64,000 bases of DNA from Stictocephala bisonia (lineage: Eukaryota > Arthropoda > Insecta > Hemiptera > Membracidae). Each line of letters opens with the position of its first letter. Positions within the stretch are counted from its first letter, which is position 1. This document shows, piece by piece, positions 12,117-21,412 of the stretch. The notes below the pieces were generated by a model. It ran no database searches. It was not told the DNA's origin and saw only the letters and a list, made by a program, of their open reading frames with translations. A program made the translations under genes and the position numbers. The DNA lies in assembly GCA_035578905.1 (NCBI GenBank), contig JAQJVL010000058.1, positions 1,441,697-1,505,696 on the forward strand, read 5' to 3'.

Positions 12117-12433
12117 GGACAATTCGTCCCACGGACATTTCGTCCCCCAAGAAAAATGCGGACATTTCGTCCCACTTTGTGGAACGGCTACCTGGGTAGG
12201 GTTTGATAAATAGTCTCCAAATATTTCTAAACGGACACTTCGTCCCAACTGAGAGAAGGGTTGTAAAAAGGTTAGGTTAGGTTAGGTTAGGTTCTCTCAG
12301 GGTAGGACGAAGTGTCCGTTTAGAAATATTTGGAGACTAATTATCAAACCCGACCCAGGTAGACACTCCACAGAGTGGGACGGAATGTCCGCATTTTTCT
12401 TTGGGGACGAAATGTCCGTGGGACGAATTGTCC
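12117..12433. mobile_element. Palindromic MITE with (GGTTA)n telomere-like core
   Basis: Inverted arms of ~143 bp (12117-12259 and 12288-12433) pair almost throughout. Each arm carries four GGAC-N5-GTCC sites, of the GGACATTTCGTCC type. Between the arms, 12270-12293 is four GGTTA units plus GGTT, the insect telomere repeat. There is no coding capacity and no clear target duplication. It is probably a non-autonomous foldback or MITE element; the class is uncertain. Confidence 0.8.
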
Positions 12434-12784
12434 TGTAATCGATATAAATTGCAACCATGTGAAACAGCACACAATATAAGTACACAGGCCTACAGTGGTC
12501 AACGACTGGAAAGTTTAAATAAAACATAACATATGTTTATGTTTACTACTCAGACCAGAGCTTTGTGATGTGATGATGGTAAACGTGCTTTACCGACATC
12601 TATAACATAATATATGTTCATTCTTTACTTTATTGAAAAAAAACGTTAACAAATATTTAGGGCTTCAACGAAGCAATCATTGTTACATATCTACAATCTA
12701 CAGCGTCCAGTGTCAACCGCGTCATTAGAACGAAGAATATAATATTTACTCTATAATCTAAAGGTGCTAGTTAGAATATTTCAA
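12434..12784. other. AT-rich spacer
   Basis: Nothing recognised. A 76-codon minus-strand frame at 12297-12527 starts inside the palindromic element and is not called. Confidence 0.4.
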
Positions 12785-13103
12785 ATATTTACAGACGTTT
12801 CGGCCGTGCTGTAGGCTAACTGACATCCTCAGGTGAACGACTGAGACGTAAATATTGTAAATAGCAGCACGTTAACAACAGTATCAAAAAAGGAACTCTC
12901 ACTGGTTTCATAATATTATGGAACGAATCACTCCATCTCTTATACACAACTTAAGGTATTTAACAAGTGAATAACATTTATTTGAAGAAACATAGTTATC
13001 TTCTTCCATATAAGAAAAATGACTAGTCAAATTCGGATGCAATAAAATAATGTTAATATAGTTATATGTCGCATGAATTTAAATTATTCGGCAAGAGGGA
13101 TAG
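12785..13103 (-). mobile_element. Penelope-like terminal sequence with hammerhead-like motif
   Basis: The minus strand reads CTGAGGA (12832-12826), a variable middle, then CGAAACGTC (12802-12794), the ordered core boxes of a hammerhead ribozyme. Such motifs are known in the terminal repeats of Penelope-like elements. The rest of the segment to 13103 reappears inverted at 34319-34606. No reverse transcriptase is present, so assignment rests on the motif alone. Confidence 0.45.
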
Positions 13104-13903
13104 CAAATATTTTCAACATATAGATTTATCGAGTTATCGATAGATCGCAAACCAAATATCGATCTAACGATTATATCGAAAGAAAGTTATCGACATATCG
13201 AGTAATTAAATTTATCTGTTGATAAGCGAAAAATCAAACCAAAAAATGATTTATCTGTTTACAATTTTGCTCTGACTCTTATGTCATTACCAAAAATACA
13301 CTCATGTTTTGCTGTCACTATTTAGAATAGCCCCTACTGAATGTAAAAATTAATACATTTATCTTCACGAAACAAGTTATGGTATGTGGGGTTGAATTAA
13401 ATAATTCAAAATAAGAATAATTAATTATACCTTTCATTATTATGTTAATTATAAAAGAATAATGTAATAACATTGTTTATTTTTTGTTTTTCACAATCAA
13501 AAATGCCACTAGGCTTCTTATAAACACTAAAAATTAAACAAATTAGTTCACTAAACCTACCTCCAATACTTGTCGGGTAAACCATTTAAAAATAAAAGTT
13601 TGGAAATAAATTTTCCACTTTTCCGTTACATTGTTTCCAGCTTTAGAAAAGTCTCTCGCGTAAAGAATCTAAACTAAGTTACTTTATTATTTCAATTTTC
13701 AATGCATGTTTTGTACGCATATGAGGCAATTTAAATGTGTTTTTTTCGAATCGAGATGATTTTGAGGAGAGAGAACGTTAATATTTTGTGACTTGATATA
13801 TCGGACCAAAATATTGATATGGCCGTTATTATCGAAAGGAAATATCGATACCAATAAATCGATATATCGAAACATATGTATCGATATATCGTTGCCATAT
13901 CCA
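13104..13903. mobile_element. Family B hAT-type MITE, copy 1
   Basis: Starts GGGATAGCAAATATTTTCAA and ends CGATATATCGTTGCCATATCC, matching the family termini TAGGGATGGCAA/TTGCCATCCCTA with decay. Sub-terminal stretches are dense in CGATAT. GGCAAGA flanks both sides and may be a target duplication. The interior is non-coding. Confidence 0.75.
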
Positions 13904-14190
13904 GGCAAGACTGGAATCTTTCATAGTTTCAACAGTTGTTCGCCCAGTCTACCTAACTTTTGTAGTTTAGGCACGAGTGTTCGGTTAGTCCAATATAAAT
14001 GACACAAGATCTCCAGTTCGTTACAACAATGGAAGTTTTGACAGATAAAATTTCAGACCAGAAAGACAATAAAGCTGCTTGGCTAACTTCCACGGGAAGG
14101 GGGCAATTACTGCCTTGTCTGATGGTGGCCTGCAGATTGCATTCGACCACTAATTAAAGCATCGTACTCGGTTTGGGAGACCTCTGCGAC
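13904..14190. other. Non-coding spacer
   Basis: Nothing recognised; the overlapping 65- and 69-codon frames have no support. Confidence 0.35.
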
Positions 14191-14556
14191 GTTACAACTC
14201 ACGAGGTCACGTCATTTCTTGTGCGAACTTCGTGACATGTTATTTTGGTGATTTTCTCCTCACGTGTCTCCACAACTCATAAGTGACAGCACTACAACTC
14301 ACGAGGTCACGTCATTTCTTGTGCGAACTTCGTGACATGTTATTTTGGGGATTTTCTCCTCACGTGTTTTCACAACTCGTAAGTGACAACGTTACAACTC
14401 ACGAGGTCACATCATTTCTTGTGCGAACTTTATGACATGTTATTTTGGTGTTTTTCTCCTCACGTGTCTCCACAACTCGTAAGTGACAGCGTTACAACTC
14501 ACGAGGCCACGTCATTTCTTGTGCGAACTTCGGGACATGTTATTTTGGTGATTTTC
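14191..14556. repeat. Tandem array, 100-bp unit, ~3.7 copies
   Basis: Units begin at 14191, 14291, 14391 and 14491 with TACAACTCACGAGG. Two units contain TCACGTCA (the others differ by one base), and the three complete ones contain CTCCTCACGTG. The last unit is truncated before the CACGTG box. Confidence 0.95.
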
Positions 14557-15205
14557 TTATTATAATTTTAGGCTCGTTATTTCATAAGTGACCAAATTTC
14601 CTGTAATAGTTCATCAAGATTACAGAAAATTAGAGACTTAGTTACACTAGGAGACTAAGTTCAAGCAAACCCGGCCACTAATAGTAGTGGCGTAGTGCTG
14701 TAGCCAAGCAACTTAAGGGTACTTGTTTGGATCCGTTCAACTACTATCTCATCTGAGTGAACATAAAAGTCTATGATGACCAACGTTCAGTTTTTGTCCA
14801 GGGGAACGAACTGAGTATCATGGGAACTTCATAATTGTCAGTTATAACCGAATATCAGACAAATAAATTGAGATTTGACGATAATGTTTTTTTTTTTTTT
14901 TTGCTTTTATAATTATTAAAATTACCGATTAGTTAAACTCTTTCAAAACACTCATACATAATAAATATTCGCCAATATTAATAACCATGGTCTTAAAAAT
15001 AATAAGAAACTTGACTTAACATAACTTCAAAACATTGCCTTATCCGTAACTGTTAGTAATGTTTTAGTTTTTCGTGATTCGGTGGATCATAATTTTGGGT
15101 TGCATAACATTAATGTCTATTGAAATAAACGGAACCGAATCAAAATCGGTTGTACGACAAAATATGTTAACATAACCTAACAACACCCGGAAACCGATAA
15201 TTTAG
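14557..15205. other. Non-coding; short family A remnant
   Basis: 14676-14722 carries TAGTGGCGTAGTGCTGTAGC, the 5' start of family A, degenerate and cut short. A poly-T run lies at about 14887-14902. Nothing else recognised. Confidence 0.45.
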
Positions 15206-15412
15206 TTTTCACTACACTACTATGAGTTCAGCTGTTTTCGTTATGTGTTTACAACCTGCGAAACATCATATTTTCCAATGTTGACTGTGGAAAATTTTCG
15301 GTTGTAAACAATGTTACTTTCGGTAGTAAACAATAGACAGCTGTTGAAAATATGAATCGCAGGTTGTAAACACATAACGAAAACAGCTGAACTCATAGTA
15401 GTGTAGTGAAAA
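15206..15412. repeat. Perfect 56-bp inverted repeat (hairpin 1)
   Basis: The left arm 15206-15261 and right arm 15357-15412 are exact reverse complements around a 95-bp loop. ATATTTTC/GAAAATAT inside the loop extends the pairing imperfectly. Overlapping minus-strand ORFs (15241-15559) are products of the hairpins. Confidence 0.9.
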
Positions 15413-15421
15413 GTATCGTTC

Positions 15422-15532
15422 AAAACTCGAGTGAAAGTGTTTTGTATGTTCTCGACCATATGAAGTGCTCGACAAGTCTCGTACTTCAAACATATGGTCT
15501 CGAACATGCAAAACCCCACTTTCCACTCTTTT
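15422..15532. repeat. Second, imperfect hairpin
   Basis: The left arm near 15435-15468 (GTTTTGTATGTTCTCGACCA then TATGAAGT) pairs with the right arm near 15481-15515 (ACTTCAAACATATGGTCTCG then AACATGCAAAAC) with small bulges. It lies 10 bp from hairpin 1. Confidence 0.7.
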
Positions 15533-16448
15533 ATTATGAAATATACTATTTAAACACATCGATGGTTGTTGCCTGTTTAAAACAGCTGATTCATTAAATA
15601 CTTAGTTGCTCCATTCATGGCGTAATTTCGGTCAATATAGCAACACTGTTGACAGAAGAAGTTATTGCAATGTTCACTGTTTACGCATGGTAAAATAAAC
15701 CAGTTATAATTTATATTTGTATCTCATAATTTCATCGAATCACATCTAGCTTTGGCAACTCGGCTGAACTAAGTAAACGAAATTACCATAAAATAAAATT
15801 TTCTGTCATTCATGTTCGGTATTCCTAAATCTTAAGAATCTTCTGTTCGTTTCAACATATCAAAAAGAAACATATACCGATTCTAGTGTTCAGCCTGTTT
15901 AACTCTAGCTATGTTATTTTAAAACAAGATTAAATTGTAGTTAATAGATAACTCACATTTTATAAATACTACCAACAGCTAAAATATTATTTATTCACAG
16001 CAAATTGTCAATCGGAAACACTATTAATTGGTGGAAGATACCAAAGTACACTTGGCAGTTACTCCGGATGGGTGTTGACGAAATCACAGACATGATTGGC
16101 CAACCATCCCCTTCACCCCTTCTCCACAATCAAATCGCACATTCGTAATTCTGGTTAAACATTCGGTCAATTTGTGGTCACAATGAGACCCCCACTTGCA
16201 GAGAGTAGAAAGTAGTTCTGTGGTTCCCAACGGCGATAGTTACGTACAAACATTGACTCTAGAAACAAGAAGACTGTCCGCTCATATGAGTCCCGTGAAG
16301 CCGGGTTTCACGCGGAGTGAAACTACTGTAGTACATGTTCGGTTTTCACAGGTAGCTCCAGCTGTCTCTCTCTGTCTCCCTCCAGCACACGCTGAAGTGA
16401 CTAGACAGGTCGCTTGCAAAGTGACCAACTGAAATCACCTGTGCGTAG
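15533..16448. other. Non-coding; GC-richer patch 16060-16440
   Basis: The patch holds a 78-codon plus-strand open frame (16196-16432) without a recognisable domain or splice context. It could be a dead mobile element or an unrecognised exon; I cannot decide. Confidence 0.35.
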
Positions 16449-16577
16449 GGATGGCAACAATATATCGATAAATATGTTTAGATAAATCGATAAATATGTT
16501 TCGATATATTAGTATCGACATTTTTTTTCGATAGTAGGGCCTACCGGTCATATCGATATTTTGGTCCAATATGTCAT
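16449..16577. mobile_element. Family B MITE, single terminus
   Basis: Begins TAGGGATGGCAACAATATAT and contains the CGATATTTTGGTCC sub-terminal block. The rest of the element is not found. Confidence 0.6.
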
Positions 16578-17227
16578 ATAACTAAATAAGAAAATTAGCA
16601 AGAAATTATCACATCCAACTAAAATATGACATACGAATACAACGTAGACGTGTTACTTGGCATATATGGCTAGTTTGACATGAACCATATTGTAAGCATT
16701 ACGCCTAAAGTAGGCTACTCAGTATTAATGGGGGATGATCGGAACTGATTTAGGATAATCACAGAAGATGAGGGGTTCGCCCTGAGTGCATCGATATCTC
16801 ATCCTGCACGCGAGGAAGGTGTCCAGTCATTTCCCCAGTCGGGGTGATAACTCATAACCGATGTAGACACCGCTGTGTCCGGGTTGGCTAGTAGCCAGAC
16901 CGTGAGTCTCGTTTGGAGTAAGGATACATTTTCAAACTTGTCCAGTCGAGTGTTCGAAGAAGTGGAACATGAAGAATTGGATTCCCAAGAAAAATGTAAA
17001 TCAGCCCTTGACGTTTTTAGATGATGGCTTGTGCAAAGCTGCAAACCAAATTGACAAGAAAACTTGATTTGTACATCTTATCATCTATTCAGTCAAAATG
17101 TTCATAGAGTGGATTTGTACAACTACTACAAAATTAAGAAAAAGAAAAAAAACTCCTACGTGTTATGTCAGTAAACCAATATTCCACAAGAAATTTTTTT
17201 CATAAACTAAATAATAGATTTTTAAAT
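16578..17227. other. Non-coding, nothing recognised
   Basis: Includes an 81-codon minus-strand open frame at 16799-17044 without recognisable motifs. Confidence 0.35.
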
Positions 17228-17350
17228 TACCCAGACTATTGGGCCACTAAATAGTGGCTCATTCTACGGAACAGTAGATCTTAGTTACTTACAATGACTA
17301 CACTCGTCACACTCATTCACCCCTTTAATTCGCCCGTATCGCCTTAATGA
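17228..17350 (+). mobile_element. Family A repeat, copy 4 (3' end only)
   Basis: ACTATTGGGCCACTAAATAG, ACAATGACTACACTCGTCAC and ATTCGCCCGTATCGCCTTAA match the family's 3' third. Confidence 0.6.
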
Positions 17351-18185
17351 CGACAACATGTTTGACGTGATTATTGTCTTATGTCCAATGAGCAATAAAA
17401 ACTGTTTGTTGGGAAAAATTATAAATTTATTTGAACGACTCTATATATTTCTAAAACTGGTTAATAAAATATTGTAGGTAGACAAAAGAGAAACAAGTAT
17501 GCCAAATATTTAAAACATATAGGCCTGGTTTATACAAATGTTTAAAGTTACAATTTAGCTATGAGAACCATGATTCGTCAGCTTTTGGCACACAATTTGT
17601 AAAACATACACACGTTTATATAACTGAAAATGCATTGCAAACGTACAAGATTCTTCATTTAATTTTTTTCCGGAGAAACACAGTTTGGTTGGCCTGCTGT
17701 GTAACGATTATCTAATAGACCTAATTGGTAGCATTTGATTATTGTATTTACCTGTACGTATTGAATAATAGAGAGAAAATAAAATTAGAGTGCATTCATA
17801 TTCAATTGGCGGTTCAAGGACACCACTTCCTCGTCCCGCCTACCCCACTACTCGGCAGCTATTTCCCCTGTGGCGCTGCGCTCACTATTCCCAGTTGGTT
17901 ACAATATTGAACTGAGTCATCCGTCCACAAATTTAATGCTTATTTTATTAATTAATATTGGTTTTGGTTTACGGAAGTAGTAAAAAATAAAAGACTACAA
18001 ATAATTGAAACTGTTTATGCTGAATGTCTTTTGCATATATTTTTACCTTAATAAACATGAGTAGCCTATTTATAATGTTGTTATAGAGTTACATTTGACA
18101 ATAAGTACAAAACTCTACAATGTATTATCTTATTGAAGAAATTAATATTAATGAAAAAATATGAGCGGCAATTTAGGTAGCTACT
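17351..18185. other. AT-rich non-coding stretch
   Basis: Nothing recognised. A small GC-richer patch at 17810-17890 lacks an ORF of note. Confidence 0.4.
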
Positions 18186-18362
18186 GGTTTTTTCCGAATG
18201 AAAAAACTTTTTTCGATTGATAGTACCATATTACTATTACTAAGGTACGTTACATAAATATGTGAGCATAATATGCAGCAATTGTGTCAACAGCAATGTT
18301 TTGACAGATATAATAGGCTCCTGTCGTCTTCAGGTGTACTTACTAACTTAGCCTATATCTAA

Positions 18363-18617
18363 AACCACCCATCCACTCATACACGTACCTTAGTATTGAC
18401 CCACCCGCCCACCCATACATGTACCTTCGTATCATACCACTGTACGAACACACTGTACCCACCCACCCTCCAATAGACGTATAGTGGTATTGACCCACCC
18501 GCCCACCCATACACGTACAGTGGTATTGACCCACCCGCCCGCCCATACACGTACAGTGGTATTGACCCACCCGCCCGCCCATACACGTACAGTGTATACG
18601 TACAGCCCATACACGTA
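18363..18617 (-). repeat. 36-bp G-rich minisatellite, tract 1
   Basis: About six units with ACCCACCCGCCCACCCATAC and ACGTACAGTGGTATTG on the plus strand (G-rich on minus). Several units hold four C3 runs with 1-nt spacers, for example 18494-18508, a textbook G-quadruplex pattern on the minus strand. Three overlapping minus-strand ORFs exist only because the period is a multiple of three. Confidence 0.9.
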
Positions 18618-18618
18618 C

Positions 18619-18654
18619 ATTTCGGAAAAAACCGAATGGTTTTTTCCGAAATGA
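18619..18654. repeat. Short perfect hairpin beside minisatellite
   Basis: ATTTCGGAAAAAACC and GGTTTTTTCCGAAAT pair perfectly across a 4-nt loop. GGTTTTTTCCGAA also occurs at about 18187, just left of the minisatellite. Confidence 0.75.
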
Positions 18655-19938
18655 GTCAATGGAAAGCTAACTTAGGATCATTATATTAGAAATATATTTT
18701 AGTTGTTATATTTTTATCTAATTTTCCTTAGTCAAATTAATTTAATTGGAAATAACCAATGTATAAAAAATATATATATATAAACCATGAAACATCCTAC
18801 AGTGTGATGTATATAAGTTTAAAACGAATTAATTATAAAATTGTACTGTTTAAAACTTATGGTAATAATTTAGTGTAAGGTAAATGTATGTTACTTACAC
18901 GTACACGTTGTGGAGTATACTCTTGAAATAATAAACGAATAATTTTTGAGAGACGTAAAACGTTTATGGCATTCGCAGTAACTTCCGCCGGGCGTTTCTG
19001 CCTTCAGTCCAGTCTATTCCCACGGAGAGATTAGTAGTCTGTTTATGTACACGTGCTTTGCTCCACGACTTTACGATAGATCAGTTTTGTTTTACTGTTT
19101 GTGTCTGAGTACATTTATTAGTTTTTAGAGGTGTGTTGTATTACAAGTATAGCAACAAGGAAACGATATTATTGTAGTCAAACGAAAAACATAGTGTTTG
19201 CAGTTTACAATCAACTGAAGGATCTTGTCGCTACAAAGCGTAATGCAACAATACAAGAAGTTTTTTGAGATACTTAACGAGATCCTTCCCTTCATTAAGA
19301 AAATTCTTAATGCAATTGTAATACGAATCTCTCTATATGGTATTTCAACTTAATAATATGAAATAATTCATTTTTCAATTTACAGCTGTCTTATTGAAAA
19401 AAATGAATTTAACACGTTATGATAATGTTTATTAATACTTAGGCATAATGAAATTTAAAAAGTGTAGAAGTACTTTTTGTATCATTGGGCCTCACCAATA
19501 AGTTAAGGGGTTCATTATTGTTAATGGTTTTAGTATATGAAAATAGGTATAATAGTCTAGGCTTATGTTTTATTATTTTGTGTAATCAAATGTAGTAAGT
19601 CTATGTATAGTACTGATGTCAGTAATATGGTATAGTACTGACATATTTGCAACCCACTTATTTCTAGACCGATTCTTATGACATTTGACAGTGTTATGTA
19701 TATTTATTTGATAATTACGATTCTTATGTTATGTGATATCTCTACTTTTTAGAACTGTTGCTACGCTCGGGTAGTGAGGAATGTCGTGGCAGGGGAGTCC
19801 TTGGCGGTGGTAGAGGGGATAACGTGTCCTGACCTTGAGCCGCCGATTGAATATGAATGCACTCTAGAACGGTTAGTTAGTTTTTGGATTGACGAATCTA
19901 GAGATTTGGATCGAATGGTGTACCATACTAGTCATATC
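18655..19938. other. Non-coding; GC-richer patches
   Basis: Patches at 18960-19090 and 19745-19870 are less AT-rich and could be untranslated exon or dead element sequence. No motif identifies them. 19931-19938 (GTCATATC) is the left target duplication of the next MITE. Confidence 0.35.
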
Positions 19939-20651
19939 TAGGGATGGCAAATATTCTCAACATATCGATATATTGCAAACCAAACATCGATCTAACAATA
20001 ATATAGATAAATCGGGTAACTGATATATCAGATTGTAAACGATTTAAATTATGCACAACTCTTACGCCATGACCAAAAATACACGCATGTTTTGCTGTCA
20101 TTATTTGGAATAGCCTTCTGAATGTAAAAATTAAATACACGAGACAAATTGTAATATGTGGGATCGACTGAAAAAATTAAAAATAAGAATAATGACACTC
20201 TTTAATTATTATGTTAATTATAAAATAATAACGTAATAACAAAACGTTATTTTTGTTTTTCACATTTAAAAATGTCATTAGGCTTCTAATAAACACAAAA
20301 TTTCAACAAATTAATTTACTACACCTACTTCCAATACAGTAGTTGTCAGGTAAACCATTTGAAAATAAAAGTTTGGAAATCACGTTTTCATTTAACCTTA
20401 CGTAAAAAAAAATTAAATTAAGTTACCGTGTTATTTCAATGCAAGTTTTGCACGCATAAAAGGCAATTTAAATGCTTTTTTATTTAATCGTGATGATTTT
20501 GAGGAGAGAGAACAACGTCAATACATACTGATATGATATATCGGACCAAAATATCGATATGGCCGATATTACCCAAAGAAAATATCGATTCTAATATATC
20601 GATATATCGAAAAGATTCATCGATATTTCCGATATATCGTTGTCATCCCTA
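19939..20651. mobile_element. Family B hAT-type MITE, best full copy
   Basis: A 713-bp element starting TAGGGATGGCAA and ending TTGTCATCCCTA. GTCATATC flanks it exactly on both sides (19931-19938 and 20652-20659). An 8-bp target duplication is typical of hAT transposons. The CGATAT-rich sub-terminal regions are kept; there is no transposase, so movement must have relied on an enzyme encoded elsewhere. Confidence 0.9.
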
Positions 20652-20825
20652 GTCATATCTACCGATTGATATTGAATTGAGTTATTTATTGGATTCAGGT
20701 ATTAAGATATTGGTATCTAAGAATTATTAGTCTTGGTGCGATTATCTAGCCTTGTGGTTTTGGACTATCTAACCACGCGAGTCGGACTTAACACTTTTAT
20801 ATTATCATGCTCAATGTAGTAGGTA

Positions 20826-20976
20826 CCGGACAACCAGCCCGAATCGTCAAACAAGTGCTTACTTTAGTTGTTTTGCTTGGTCGGAAATTTAACCTGTCCG
20901 GGCTGAATGTCCGACCCTCGCAGTTTGACGAAAGTAACGTACCCCAACCAATTTATTCAGGCTAATTGTCCGGGAT
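20826..20976. mobile_element. Small MITE-like inverted repeat
   Basis: CCGGACAACCAGCCCGAAT at the left is matched in reverse by ATTCAGGCTAATTGTCCGG at the right, an imperfect ~19-bp terminal repeat. The interior repeats the CCGGGCTGAATGTCCG motif. Target duplication not clear. Confidence 0.5.
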
Positions 20977-21262
20977 TCCTTAATATACCAGCCACTTTGA
21001 ATTTTTGCTAGGCCTACTTTTTTAATATGTCTACCAATACAGTTTTACGTCAGTTGGTCGAAGCAGGACTTGTAGCAATGACCATCCGCTCGTAGATTGT
21101 TAGCCACTTGACTCAACGAGCCTCCTGCCTCATTGATCGACTCGCTGCTTGGTTACCTTCTAGGCAAGACGAAAAACTGCAACCTCTTTCCTTCTTTATT
21201 GTCACGAAATTGCTTTTAAGAAATATAAAGAGTTCATCATCATCATTATTATCATAGTTATA
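20977..21262. other. Non-coding, nothing recognised
   Basis: Ends in an ATC-rich tail near 21230-21255 that could be the 3' end of an unidentified retroelement. Confidence 0.3.
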
Positions 21263-21412
21263 CTGTTCTCTTTCCTACACAACATCCGAATACTGACTAC
21301 CATCCAACATGGATCGCCAAGCTCTCGTGTAGTGTCCACGTCGATGTTCCGCCTACAATATTTACAAAACTGTGTCTCAAAGTATCTGGACTACAGCACT
21401 GCGCCAATAGTG
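21263..21412 (-). mobile_element. Family A repeat, copy 5 (5' part)
   Basis: CTACACAACATCCGAATACT, CATCCAACATGGATCG and GTGTCCACGTCGATG identify the 5' half, in reverse orientation. Confidence 0.65.

Noticed and set aside
12270..12293. Internal telomere or chromosome-fusion site
   Set aside because: Only 24 bp of TTAGG repeat, lying exactly at the centre of a palindromic element; no subtelomeric context.
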